Source of the DNA: Alteriqipengyuania lutimaris
Lineage (GTDB): Bacteria; Pseudomonadota; Alphaproteobacteria; Sphingomonadales; Sphingomonadaceae
Length of the DNA stretch: 64,000 nucleotides
Direction: 5' to 3'
Assembly (NCBI RefSeq): GCF_003363135.1
Contig: NZ_QRBB01000001.1
Coordinates: forward strand, 62,001-126,000
This document shows, one piece after another, positions 36,212 through 45,249 of this stretch (positions are counted from its first letter, which is position 1; each line of letters starts with the position of its first letter). The position numbers were made by a program, and so were the translations under genes. The notes beneath the pieces are model-generated. The model saw only the letters and a list, made by a program, of their open reading frames with translations, made no database searches and had not been told where the DNA came from.

Positions 36212-37483
36212 TCACTCGATCACGCGTCCGCGCACCATCACGAAACCGACGTCTTCCAGCACGCTGACGTCGTCCAGCGGATTGCCGTCGACCGCGATGA
36301 TGTCTGCCGAATAGCCGGGTGCGATCCGGCCGATTTCGCTTTCCATGTCGAGCACGCGGGCGGCAACGGTGGTGGCGCTGGCGAAGGCTTCGCGGTCGCT
36401 CATGCCCTGCGCGCGCATCAGCGCGAATTCCTCGGCATTGCGGCCGTGGTCGAAGACGCCCGCATCGGTGCCGAAGGCGATCGGCACGTTCCATTCGTGG
36501 GCCTGCCGCATGAAGACCTGCGCCTGGTCGTAGACCGCGCGGATCTTCTCCTCGACCACGGGGGTGTAGATGCCCTTGCCCAGCCCTTCGCTGACGCCCT
36601 TGAACGCCATCAGCGTCGGGATCAGGATCGTGCCGTTCTCGCGCATCGCGCGCGCCGCCGCCTCGTCGACGAAGGTCGAATGCTCGATCGTGTCGATCCC
36701 TGCGCGCGCCGCCGCCTCGATCCCGCGCGCGCCGTGCGCATGCGCCATGACCTTGAGGCCGAGCGAGTGCGCGGTGTCCGCGATCGCGCTCATTTCCTCG
36801 TCGGAGAAATGCGCGCCGAGGCCGCGTCCCTGCTGGCTGAGCACGCCGCCGGTGGCGGTGATCTTGATCACGTCGGAGCCGTTCTGGCTGGCGAGGCGCA
36901 CCTTGGCCGCGCACTCGGTGGCGCCGGTGCAGGTGAAGCCGCTATCGAGCAGCTCGTTGACGTCGGGACGGAAGCCGTTGACGTCGCCGTGCCCACCGAT
37001 GATCGCGAGCGCAGGTCCGGCGGCGACGATCCGCGGACCGGGAATCATCCCCTCCGCCGTGCCGCGCCGCAGCGCGAAAGCCGATTGCGGCCCGCTGCCC
37101 GCCTCGCGCACGGTGGTGAAGCCCGCGAGCGCGGTCAGCCGCGCGTTCTTGGCCCCGACCACGACGCCCCATTCGTCCGCTTCGGTGGCTTCCTTCCAGA
37201 AATCGCCGCCCGGATCGCCGGTCAGGTGCACATGCAGGTCGATCAGGCCGGGCAGCACGGTCTTGCCGGTCAGGTCGATCACCTGCGCGTCGCCAGCAGC
37301 GGTGCGGTAGCCCGCCTCGATCGCGACGATGCGTCCGTCCTCGACGATAATGGTCGAGGGGCCGCTCGGCTCGCCCGCCGCATCCGCCAGCACCGAACCG
37401 GCGTGGATGAGCGTCGTCTGCGCCACCGCCGGCGCGGCCAGCAGTGCCGTGCAGCTTGCGATCATCGAGAACAGGATACGCAT
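36212..37483 (-). CDS. Exported amidohydrolase (imidazolonepropionase/Xaa-Pro dipeptidase-like)
   Basis: A 423-aa metal-dependent hydrolase with signal peptide (IASCTALLAAPAVAQ). The motifs LIDLHVHLTG, then the carboxylated-lysine candidate in DVIKITATGG, VMAHAHG, IEHSTF and AFGTDAGV are in order. It is the second such enzyme in the window (other at 21645). The enzyme probably acts on dipeptides or cyclic derivatives in the periplasm. The frame extends upstream to 37594, but the start at 37483 gives the signal peptide. Divergent from the S9 peptidase. Confidence 0.88.
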   Translation of the reverse strand: MRILFSMIASCTALLAAPAVAQTTLIHAGSVLADAAGEPSGPSTIIVEDGRIVAIEAGYRTAAGDAQVIDLTGKTVLPGLIDLHVHLTGDPGGDFWKEATEADEWGVVVGAKNARLTALAGFTTVREAGSGPQSAFALRRGTAEGMIPGPRIVAAGPALAIIGGHGDVNGFRPDVNELLDSGFTCTGATECAAKVRLASQNGSDVIKITATGGVLSQQGRGLGAHFSDEEMSAIADTAHSLGLKVMAHAHGARGIEAAARAGIDTIEHSTFVDEAAARAMRENGTILIPTLMAFKGVSEGLGKGIYTPVVEEKIRAVYDQAQVFMRQAHEWNVPIAFGTDAGVFDHGRNAEEFALMRAQGMSDREAFASATTVAARVLDMESEIGRIAPGYSADIIAVDGNPLDDVSVLEDVGFVMVRGRVIE

Positions 37484-37614
37484 ATTCACTTCCCCCCTTG
37501 CTGCGCGCGTTGATGCCTTCCCGGTCGCTCCCGCGCAAGCAGAACGCCCTCCGGTTGTCGACATACGCCCACCCTGTATGAAATAGCGCGACACGAACGA
37601 ACGAGAGGATACCG

Positions 37615-39675
37615 ATGACCCGAACGCTTTTCGCCACCGCCACGCTGCTCGCTGGCGTTTCGCTGACCGCCACCGCGCAGGCGCGCCCGATGACGCCCGA
37701 AGACGTTGCCAGCCTCGATAGCCTCGGCGCGATCGCGGTTTCGCCCGATGGCACGCGCGTCGCCTACACCACCGCCAGCCTGCCCGATGTGACCGAGGGG
37801 GAGGAGAACGGCTTCTATTCGCAGCAGCTCAAGATGGCATACGGGCCGGATAATGCCCGCGTCTTCCTGCCCGAGGACGTGTCGGTGTCGAGCGTCAAGT
37901 TCTCGCCCGACGGGCGCATGGTCAGCTTCCTGTGGTCGAAGGACGAGGAGGACCGCGCCGTCTGGGGCATTCCCGTCGATGGCGGCGCGCAGGTGAAGCT
38001 TGCGGGAATCGAGGATGCGGGCGTGCGCGGCTACGCCTGGGGGCCCGACGCGAGCACGCTCTACCTGCTGGCCAGCCCGGCGAGCGACGAGGATCGCGAG
38101 GCGGAGGCCGAGGACGGCTTCAACGCGATCGTTTACGAAGAGGAATCGAAGTTCAATCGGCTGTTCGCAGCGCAGGCTGGCGGCGAGGAGATCGATGCCG
38201 AGCCGCGCGAGATCACCGTGCACGGCTACGTCACCAGCTTCGCGGTGACGCCCGACAACCGCTACGGCGTGATCGAGAGCCAGCCGACCCCCGCGATCGA
38301 CGACACCTATACCTCGACACGGATCGCCATCCTCGACCTTGCCGACGGCCGCGTGCTGCGCGAGGTCGCAACCCCCGGCAAGCTCGGCGATATCGAGATC
38401 TCGCCCGACGGACGCCAGCTATCGATGGTCGCAGGGATCGACGTCAACGATCCGGCGGCGACCACGCTCCATCTCGTCGACGTGGCGACCGGCGAATACC
38501 GCGCGCTCAACGCAGGCGCGGCCGAGGCGGCGGGCGACACCGAATGGATGAGCGACGGGCGCCTCGCAGTGATCGTCGACAAGGGGGCGGACACGATTTT
38601 GCGCATCTACAACGCCGACGGCAGCGTGGCGCGCGAAGTCGATCCGGGCGCGCTGATCCTCACCAGCCTCGAAAACGGCGGCAGCGAATCGCTGTTCGTA
38701 TCCGCCAACAGCCCGCGCCATCCCGGCGAGCTGTTCGCCTTCGATGGCAATGGCTTCACCCGCTGGACGCAGCACAACCCATGGCTTTCCGAAATCACCT
38801 TCGGCGACCAGCGAACCTACACCTACACCGCGCGCGACGGCCAGCAGGTCGAAGGCGTGCTGGTCGAGCCGGTCGGCGGCACGCCGCGCGGTGGCGCTCC
38901 GCTGATCATGGACGTGCACGGCGGGCCGGAAGCCCATGAATCGAACGGCTGGGTGACCGGCTACAGCAATCCCGGCCAGGTCGCGGCGGGCATGGGCTAT
39001 GCCGTGTTCCTGCCCAATTATCGCGGCTCGACCGGCTATGGCACCGCCTTTTCCAAGGCCCACCAGAACGACTATGCGGGCAAGGAATTCAACGACATCG
39101 TCGATGCCAAGCGCGCGCTGGTGGAGGACGGGATCGCCGATCCCGATCGCACCGGGATCACCGGCGGCAGCTATGGCGGCTACGCCAGCGCCTGGGGCGC
39201 GACCGCGCTGAGCGCGGAATACGCCGCCGCCGTGATGTTCGTGGGCATTTCCAACCAGATCAGCAAGTTCGGCACGACCGACATTCCGATGGAGATGTAC
39301 AATGTCCACGCGCGCAAGTGGCCGTGGGAAGACTGGCAGGGCATGCTCGAAGTCAGCCCCATCTACCACGTCGACAAGGCTGAAACGCCGATCCTGATCA
39401 TGCACGGGGCGGAAGACACGCGCGTCGCGCCGAGCCAGAGCTACGAGCTCTATCGCAACATCAAGGTGCGCAAGCCCGACACGCCGGTGCGGCTGGTCCT
39501 CTTCCCTGGCGAAGGCCACGGCAATGCCCGCGCCGCGTCGCGCTACGACTACAACCTGCGCATGATGCGCTGGTTCGAAACCTATCTGAAGACGGGCGAC
39601 CGCAAGGCCGAAATGCCCGCACCACGCCCCGAGTTGAATATCGACGACGATAGCGAGGACGACAGCGAGGATTGA
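37615..39675 (+). CDS. S9 family prolyl oligopeptidase-like serine peptidase
   Basis: A 686-aa exported peptidase with a signal peptide (TLLAGVSLTATAQA). The N-terminal half is a beta-propeller with repeated SPDG motifs (AVSPDGTRVAY, FSPDGRMV, ISPDGRQL). The C-terminal alpha/beta hydrolase has the triad Ser519 (GGSYGGY), Asp601 (AEDTRV) and His635 (GEGHGN). The family cleaves short peptides, often after proline or removing acylated residues. It ends in an acidic tail (DDDSEDDSED). An intrinsic terminator follows. Confidence 0.92.
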   Translation: MTRTLFATATLLAGVSLTATAQARPMTPEDVASLDSLGAIAVSPDGTRVAYTTASLPDVTEGEENGFYSQQLKMAYGPDNARVFLPEDVSVSSVKFSPDGRMVSFLWSKDEEDRAVWGIPVDGGAQVKLAGIEDAGVRGYAWGPDASTLYLLASPASDEDREAEAEDGFNAIVYEEESKFNRLFAAQAGGEEIDAEPREITVHGYVTSFAVTPDNRYGVIESQPTPAIDDTYTSTRIAILDLADGRVLREVATPGKLGDIEISPDGRQLSMVAGIDVNDPAATTLHLVDVATGEYRALNAGAAEAAGDTEWMSDGRLAVIVDKGADTILRIYNADGSVAREVDPGALILTSLENGGSESLFVSANSPRHPGELFAFDGNGFTRWTQHNPWLSEITFGDQRTYTYTARDGQQVEGVLVEPVGGTPRGGAPLIMDVHGGPEAHESNGWVTGYSNPGQVAAGMGYAVFLPNYRGSTGYGTAFSKAHQNDYAGKEFNDIVDAKRALVEDGIADPDRTGITGGSYGGYASAWGATALSAEYAAAVMFVGISNQISKFGTTDIPMEMYNVHARKWPWEDWQGMLEVSPIYHVDKAETPILIMHGAEDTRVAPSQSYELYRNIKVRKPDTPVRLVLFPGEGHGNARAASRYDYNLRMMRWFETYLKTGDRKAEMPAPRPELNIDDDSEDDSED

Positions 39676-39712
39676 TTTCCCGCCCAGATCGGGGAAAAAT
39701 CGAACCAGAATG

Positions 39713-39745
39713 GGGCGCGCAAGGGATGACCTGCGCGCCCTTTTT
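39713..39745 (+). terminator. Intrinsic terminator
   Basis: GGGCGCGCA (39713-39721) pairs with TGCGCGCCC (39732-39740), followed by TTTTT, 38 bases after the S9 peptidase stop. Confidence 0.85.
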
Positions 39746-39775
39746 CGTGCCCATCGTGCCCTACCGAATGCGACA

Positions 39776-39844
39776 CTTTCCAAAATAGAAAGTTTTGACT
39801 TGCCGAATCGGAAAGTCACGCCTACCTCTTTCCATATTGGAAAG
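39776..39844 (+). promoter_or_regulatory. Paired operators of the membrane protein/regulator operon
   Basis: Two 17-bp inverted repeats share the form CTTTC-N7-GAAAG: CTTTCCAAAATAGAAAG (39776-39792) and CTTTCCATATTGGAAAG (39828-39844). They lie 52 bp apart, about five DNA turns, so the same face is used. A further GGAAAG half-site (39810-39815) and a TTGACT -35-like box (39795-39800) lie between. The downstream winged-helix regulator is the likely binder (autoregulation). Confidence 0.7.
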
Positions 39845-39858
39845 TGAAGGACCCTCCG

Positions 39859-40305
39859 ATGGACAAGAATGAAGCACAATCGGCACTGGATGCCGTCAGG
39901 AATACCGATCGTGCGATGGCCGACCGGATGCGCTGGCCGTTCTGGCGGCACGCGATTTTCGGCGCGATGATGGCGCTGGTGCTGCTGGCCATCGCCCTGC
40001 CCAGTGCGGCGCGGATGCCCGTGCTGGCTCTCGTGGTGCTGCTGGTTTTCCTCGTCGTGCGCGATGACAAGACGCGCCACGGCATGTTCGTCAGCGGGTA
40101 CCAAAAGGGCCGCACCGGCTGGGTCTTGGTACTCCAGTTCGCGTTGCTCGCCGCGTCGCTGGCGGCAACCATCATGCTGGTCGATAGTCCTCTGACGAGC
40201 CCGCTGTTCTGGGCGATCGCAGCGATACTGCTGATCGGCAGCACGGCTCTCAGCCTGCTATGGGAAAAAATCTACCGGTCGGATCTGAAGGCGGGCCGGG
40301 CATGA
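39859..40305 (+). CDS. Membrane protein paired with a winged-helix regulator
   Basis: A 148-aa protein with four hydrophobic segments after a charged N-terminus (MDKNEAQSALDAVRNTDRAM). This arrangement (small four-helix membrane protein followed by a short winged-helix regulator) recurs in proteobacteria, function unknown. ATG 39859 has a site (gaagga). Its stop overlaps the regulator start by 4 bp. Confidence 0.75.
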   Translation: MDKNEAQSALDAVRNTDRAMADRMRWPFWRHAIFGAMMALVLLAIALPSAARMPVLALVVLLVFLVVRDDKTRHGMFVSGYQKGRTGWVLVLQFALLAASLAATIMLVDSPLTSPLFWAIAAILLIGSTALSLLWEKIYRSDLKAGRA

Positions 40306-40610
40306 GCTCGCAAATCGACCTGACCCTGCACGCTCCGGCAAGGTTGCAGATTGCCGCCATGCTGGCGCGGGCCGACGAGGTGGAATTCGCGACCATCCGC
40401 GAGGTGACCCAAGTGAGCGACAGCGTTCTCTCGAAACACCTCACCGCCCTTTCCGAAGCCGGCTATGTCAAGATCGTGAAGGCACCGCGCGACGGACGCC
40501 AACGCACCTGGGCATCGCTGACCCGGACCGGACGAAGCGCCTTTGCCTCACACATGAATGCGCTGCGCGAACTTGCTGCCGCGGCCGAACAGGCAGTGGG
40601 GGCGCGGTGA
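40302..40610 (+). CDS. Winged-helix transcriptional regulator (MarR/HTH_34-like)
   Basis: A 102-aa DNA-binding protein. After LTLHAPARLQIAAMLARADE comes the recognition region TIREVTQVSDSVLSKHLTAL and the wing YVKIVKAPRDGRQRTWASLT. The short length and sequence fit the PF13601 (HTH_34) type of ArsR/MarR-like regulators. The ATG overlaps the membrane gene stop (ATGA). It probably represses its own operon at the CTTTC-N7-GAAAG sites upstream. Confidence 0.87.
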   Translation: MSSQIDLTLHAPARLQIAAMLARADEVEFATIREVTQVSDSVLSKHLTALSEAGYVKIVKAPRDGRQRTWASLTRTGRSAFASHMNALRELAAAAEQAVGAR

Positions 40611-40637
40611 TCGCCGAGGGTCGGGGCCGTGTCCCGA

Positions 40638-41516
40638 TCAGAACGTATAGCCGACCCCGCCGCCGACCAGCCACTGGTCGCGGCTGCCGCGCTGGGCGAC
40701 GAAGGGCGAGTCCGCCGCATCGCCGATCACGCGCGAATATCCGCCGATGGCGAACAGCGCGAGGCCGCCATTGGTGAGATCGCCGTCGAGGTCGAACCCG
40801 CCGATCAGATTGGCCCCGACCCGGTTGAAGCCCGCGCCCGCGTCGTAGGTCGGCAGGCCGCTGGCGAGCGCCTGGCTCGGCGTGACCGAGTAGTAGTAAT
40901 CGTTGAACTTGTCGTCGGCGTGCTCGGCCGACACCGCAAGGCTGACGGCGGCGCCGCGGCTGACCGGCGTGAAGTAGGTAATGCCGGGGCTGACGGTGAA
41001 GCCTTCGTGCGCGCCGGCGATGTCCCACCTTGCGTCGACGCTGAAGCTGATGCTGTCGTAGGGGTTGAGCAGACCCGAATAGCTGACGCCCGCGCTGGGG
41101 CCGACTTCGACTGCGGTGTCGAGTTCGCCCGCCGCGGCCACCACGGGATCCTCGATATCGCCGGTGCGGCTGGTGCGCAGACGCAGCGCGGGGCCGAACG
41201 AGAAGCCGACCGGACCGCTGCGGTCGGGAATGAAATTGAGCGCCGCGCCCGCGGCACGCGGTTCGATATCGACCCCGCCGAGGCTGCCCCGGATCAGCGG
41301 GAGCGGGAAGACCTCGTAATCGTCCGACCCGTCATATTCGGGCGCGAAGCCCACCCCGACGCCGATCTGGACCCAGTCGCCATCGAACACCCCGGCATCG
41401 ACCGGGCCGGCCGTATCGGATCCGGAATCGGCCGCAGGCGTCTGCGCCCATGCGGGGGTCGTGGCGAACACGCCGGCGAGGATGGCGGCGGCGAAAGATG
41501 GTGCGAAACTGCGCAT
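40638..41516 (-). CDS. MipA/OmpV family outer-membrane protein
   Basis: A 292-aa beta-barrel protein with a signal peptide (AILAGVFATTPAWAQ). The regions VGFAPEYDGSDDYEVFPLPL and ending VGGGVGYTF with terminal Phe are hallmarks of the MipA/OmpV family. MipA in E. coli scaffolds murein enzymes; others act as outer-membrane channels. Convergent with the regulator, 27 bp apart. Confidence 0.9.
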   Translation of the reverse strand: MRSFAPSFAAAILAGVFATTPAWAQTPAADSGSDTAGPVDAGVFDGDWVQIGVGVGFAPEYDGSDDYEVFPLPLIRGSLGGVDIEPRAAGAALNFIPDRSGPVGFSFGPALRLRTSRTGDIEDPVVAAAGELDTAVEVGPSAGVSYSGLLNPYDSISFSVDARWDIAGAHEGFTVSPGITYFTPVSRGAAVSLAVSAEHADDKFNDYYYSVTPSQALASGLPTYDAGAGFNRVGANLIGGFDLDGDLTNGGLALFAIGGYSRVIGDAADSPFVAQRGSRDQWLVGGGVGYTF

Positions 41517-41661
41517 ATGGTCTAAAATTCTCCCGGTTCCTCGCCCGAACGGGCCGAGCCGACCAACGTTCCAGCACTATGCGATGCGCCCGTCGGCGAG
41601 TTGCGCCAGAGCAACAAAGGACAGATTGCCACGTGATCGCAACCAGCTGATTGATCGGGCG

Positions 41662-42408
41662 ATGAAAATCCTGATCGCTGCCGCCATGGCACTTCTCGTC
41701 CCCACGGCCCTTGCGGCGCGGGCGGACGGTTCGATTTCTCCCCCGGCAGCGCAGCAGGCCAGCAGCCACGCGCGGCTGGCCGAGGCAATCAATGCCCGAT
41801 CGGTGCACGAGGCCGCGATCGAGGCGGTCCTGCGCGACATGCGGACCGTGATGATGCGCGACCCCAACCTCGTCCTGATGGAGCGCCGATGCGAGGGACT
41901 GGTCGATTCGATCATGGCCGTGTCGGGTCCGCTCATCATCGAATACGGCAATGTCGAGCGCAGCGTCACCCGCGCCGAAATGGCTGCCCTGTTCGAGGAA
42001 GAGCTGACCGGGGAGGAGGCGAGGCAGCTCGCCGCGTTCTACGAGAGCGAGAGCGGGCAGCGCATCCTCTCGGGCGTCAATGCGAACCTCAATTTCGAAA
42101 AGTCGATCGCGGGCAGCGTGCCGAGCGGCCCGGATATGCCGGTCAGGATCGACGAACGCGACGCCGAATCCGATACCCGGCGGATGGTCGCGGGCATGAT
42201 TTCGGGCCTGAGCCAGGAAGAGCTTGAGGAAATCGAACGCGAGATCGTAGCCATCCCCGCCTTTCCGAAGTTCGAGGCCCTCGCGCCGCAAGTGACCGCG
42301 CTGCGCCTCGAGATCGCCAATCGCGACCTCATTCCGGGATTCAACGAACGGCTGGACGCGGCGATGAACACCGCGATCGCCGCGCAAATGGAGACATGCG
42401 GGCTATAG
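41662..42408 (+). CDS. DUF2059 domain protein, exported
   Basis: A 248-aa protein with signal peptide (KILIAAAMALLVPTALAA). The helical stretch TRAEMAALFEEELTGEEARQ followed by LAAFYESESGQRIL is the DUF2059 signature. Function unknown, probably periplasmic. The ATG at 41662 is the first giving a signal peptide; the frame extends further upstream. It lies 43 bp before crtY, in the same direction. Confidence 0.8.
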   Translation: MKILIAAAMALLVPTALAARADGSISPPAAQQASSHARLAEAINARSVHEAAIEAVLRDMRTVMMRDPNLVLMERRCEGLVDSIMAVSGPLIIEYGNVERSVTRAEMAALFEEELTGEEARQLAAFYESESGQRILSGVNANLNFEKSIAGSVPSGPDMPVRIDERDAESDTRRMVAGMISGLSQEELEEIEREIVAIPAFPKFEALAPQVTALRLEIANRDLIPGFNERLDAAMNTAIAAQMETCGL

Positions 42409-42451
42409 TCACCATTTGCGTGACGCCCGATTGCCCATAAGGGATTGCGCG

Positions 42452-43678
42452 ATGACGCAATCACGTGCCGACTTTGCCATTATGGGCGGCGGCCTCGCCG
42501 GGGGACTCATCGCGCTCGCCCTGCGCCGGGCCGATCCCGCGCTCTCGGTCGTGCTCGTCGAGGCGGGTGAGCGGCTGGGCGGCAATCATCGCTGGAGCTG
42601 GTTCGAAAGCGATCTGGCGGCCGAGGGGCATGCGCTGCTCGGCCCTTTTCGCAAGATCCACTGGCCCGCCGGCTACGACGTCCATTTCCCCGAACATTCG
42701 CGGCGGCTGGACAGCACTTACGTCTCGCTCTCCTCGGTCGACTTCGATGCTGCGCTGCGGCGCGAGCTGGCGCAATCGACGATCCACACCAGCCGCGAAG
42801 TGGCGCAGGTCGATGCGCGGGGATGCACGCTCGCGAACGGAGAGCGGATCGATGCGCGCTGCGTGATCGATGCGCGTGGATACATCCCTTCCGATGCCTT
42901 CGAGGGCGGCTGGCAGGTCTTCATGGGCCGCCACCTGCGCACGCCCGAGCCGCACGGGGTCGACCGCCCGATCGTGATGGACGCCAAGGTCCGCCAGCTC
43001 GGCGCGTTCCGCTTCGTCTACACCCTGCCGCTGGCCGCCGACGAGCTGTTCGTCGAGGATACCTATTACCAGGACACGCCCGTGCTCGACCGCGCGGCGC
43101 TGTCGGGCCGGATCGATCGCTATTGCGAGCGGCTGGGCTGGCACGGCGATCCGCTGGCCTACGAAACCGGCGTGCTGCCGGTGGTGACGGGCGGGGACCT
43201 GCCCCGCTACCAGCGCGAGGTCCGCGTGCCCGGCGTCGCGCTGGCGGGCGCGCGCGCGATGATCGCGCATCCGCTGACGAGCTACACCCTGCCCTTCGCG
43301 GTCGAGACCGCGCTGCTGGTCGCGCAGAACCGCGACCTACCGGGCGAACAGATGGCCGCCCTGCTGGAGGCGCATGCGAGGCGCGTGTGGAAGCGCACGG
43401 GCTTCTACCGCATGCTCGGCAAGATGCTGTTCGGGGCGGCGAAGCCCGAGGAACGCTACCGCATATTCTCGCGCTTCTATCGCCTCGATGCGGGGCTGAT
43501 CGAACGGTTCTACGCCGGGAGGTCGAGCGCTGCGGACAAGCTGCGGACCCTTACCGGCAAGCCGCCCGTTCCCATCCCGCGTGCCCTGCGCGCGCTGGCG
43601 GGCAACCAGCCCGCCCTCGCTCCCGATACTTCTTCTCCCGCCCCCTCCTCACCACAAGGACCGCACGATCATGGCTGA
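42452..43678 (+). CDS. crtY: Lycopene beta-cyclase
   Basis: CrtY cyclises both ends of lycopene to beta-carotene. The 408-aa protein has an N-terminal dinucleotide-binding motif (DFAIMGGGLAGGLIALAL), the GGNHRWSWF motif typical of CrtY and the later VFMGRHLRTPEPHG region. ATG 42452 is used; the frame opens 36 bases earlier. The 3' end overlaps crtI by 8 bp, so translation is coupled. Confidence 0.95.
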   Translation: MTQSRADFAIMGGGLAGGLIALALRRADPALSVVLVEAGERLGGNHRWSWFESDLAAEGHALLGPFRKIHWPAGYDVHFPEHSRRLDSTYVSLSSVDFDAALRRELAQSTIHTSREVAQVDARGCTLANGERIDARCVIDARGYIPSDAFEGGWQVFMGRHLRTPEPHGVDRPIVMDAKVRQLGAFRFVYTLPLAADELFVEDTYYQDTPVLDRAALSGRIDRYCERLGWHGDPLAYETGVLPVVTGGDLPRYQREVRVPGVALAGARAMIAHPLTSYTLPFAVETALLVAQNRDLPGEQMAALLEAHARRVWKRTGFYRMLGKMLFGAAKPEERYRIFSRFYRLDAGLIERFYAGRSSAADKLRTLTGKPPVPIPRALRALAGNQPALAPDTSSPAPSSPQGPHDHG

Positions 43679-45182
43679 CAGCCACTCAAAGACTTCCAGT
43701 GCATGCGTGATCGGAGCCGGCTTCGGCGGCATGGCGCTCGCCATCCGACTGCAGAGCGCGGGGATCGCGACGACCGTGATCGAGGGGCGCGACAAGCCCG
43801 GCGGACGCGCCTATTTCTGGGAGAAGGAGACCGACAAGGGCATCTTCACCTTCGACGGCGGGCCCACGGTCGTCACCGATCCCGACTGCCTGAGGGAACT
43901 CTGGGCCCTCTCGGGCCACGACATGGCGAAGGATGTCGAACTGACCCCCGTCATGCCCTTCTACCGCCTCAACTGGCCCGACGGCACCAATTTCGACTAT
44001 TCGAACGACCACGACGAGCTGTTCGCGGAGATCGCCAAGCTCAACCCGAAGGACGTCGAAGGCTACCAGCGCTTCCTCGAATATTCCGCCGGGGTCTACG
44101 AGGAAGGCTACGTAAAGCTTGGCACCGTGCCCTTCCTCGACTTCAAGTCGATGTTGAAGGCCGCGCCCGCGCTGGCGAAGAAGCAGGCCTACCGCAGCGT
44201 CTATTCGATGGTGTCGAAGTTCGTCGAGAACGAGAAGCTGCGCCAGGCGCTGAGCTTCCATACGCTGCTGGTCGGCGGCAATCCGATGAAGACGAGCAGC
44301 ATCTACGCGCTGATCCACAAGCTGGAGATGGACGGCGGCGTGTGGTGGACCAAGGGCGGCACCAACCAGCTGATCGCGGGGATGGTCCGCCATTTCGAGC
44401 GGCTCGGCGGCGTCATGCGCGTGGGCGATCCGGTGGTCGGCATCGATGTCGACGGCAAACGCGCCAAGAGCGTGATGACCCAGAGCGGTTTCGTGCAGAC
44501 CTTCGACGCGGTCGCCAGCAACGCCGACATCATGCATTCCTACCGCGACCTGCTCGGCAAGTCGCAGCGCGGGTGGAGCATGGGGCGCAGGCTCAAGCGC
44601 AAGAGCTACAGCCCCGGGCTGTTCGTGGTCCATTTCGGGCTGGAAGGGAACTGGCCCGGCATCGCGCACCACATGATTCTGTTCGGCCCGCGCTACAAGG
44701 GCCTGCTCGACGACATCTACCAGCACGGCGTGCTGCCCGAGGATTTCTCGATCTACCTCCACCACCCGAGCAAGAGCGATCCGAGCATGGCGCCGCCGGG
44801 GCACAGCACCTTCTATGCGCTGGTCCCGGTCGCTCATCAGGGCAAGCTGCCGGTCGACTGGGACGAGGTCGGGCCATTGCTGGAAAAACGCATCCTCGAC
44901 GAGGTCGGCAAACGGCTGGTGCCGAACATCCACGAGCGGATCGTGACCAAGTTCCACTACGCGCCGAGCGATTTCTCGGCCGACCTCAACGCGCACCTCG
45001 GCAGCGCCTTCAGCCTCGAGCCGGTGCTCACGCAGAGCGCGTATTTCCGGGGCCACAACCGCGACGACGTGATCAAGAACTTCTACCTCGTCGGCGCAGG
45101 CACCCATCCGGGCGCAGGGATTCCCGGCGTGGTCGGCAGCGCGAAGGCAACGGCGGGGCTGATGATCGAGGATCTCACATGA
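43671..45182 (+). CDS. crtI: Phytoene desaturase (lycopene-forming)
   Basis: CrtI performs the desaturation of phytoene to lycopene. The 503-aa protein has the FAD motif VIGAGFGGMALAIRLQSAG near the N-terminus, the TFDGGPTVVTDP region, and the C-terminal LVGAGTHPGAGIPGVVGSAK. ATG 43671 overlaps the crtY end; the longer frame upstream is excluded by this. Its TGA is immediately followed by the DUF559 cassette. Confidence 0.96.
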   Translation: MADSHSKTSSACVIGAGFGGMALAIRLQSAGIATTVIEGRDKPGGRAYFWEKETDKGIFTFDGGPTVVTDPDCLRELWALSGHDMAKDVELTPVMPFYRLNWPDGTNFDYSNDHDELFAEIAKLNPKDVEGYQRFLEYSAGVYEEGYVKLGTVPFLDFKSMLKAAPALAKKQAYRSVYSMVSKFVENEKLRQALSFHTLLVGGNPMKTSSIYALIHKLEMDGGVWWTKGGTNQLIAGMVRHFERLGGVMRVGDPVVGIDVDGKRAKSVMTQSGFVQTFDAVASNADIMHSYRDLLGKSQRGWSMGRRLKRKSYSPGLFVVHFGLEGNWPGIAHHMILFGPRYKGLLDDIYQHGVLPEDFSIYLHHPSKSDPSMAPPGHSTFYALVPVAHQGKLPVDWDEVGPLLEKRILDEVGKRLVPNIHERIVTKFHYAPSDFSADLNAHLGSAFSLEPVLTQSAYFRGHNRDDVIKNFYLVGAGTHPGAGIPGVVGSAKATAGLMIEDLT

Positions 45183-45244
45183 TCCTCCCCGGAACGGGGA
45201 GGGGGACCAGTCCCGGACTTGATCCGGGAATGGTGGAGGGGCAC
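45183..45244 (+). repeat. Left inverted repeat of the DUF559 cassette
   Basis: Runs from TCCTCCCC to GTGGAGGGGCAC. It contains an inner hairpin TCCCGGACTTGATCCGGGA (45211-45229), a common palindromic word in alphaproteobacteria. The outer part (45183-45207) and the inner end (45231-45244) are complementary to the right repeat; the centres differ. Confidence 0.8.
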
Positions 45245-45249
45245 GCTCC

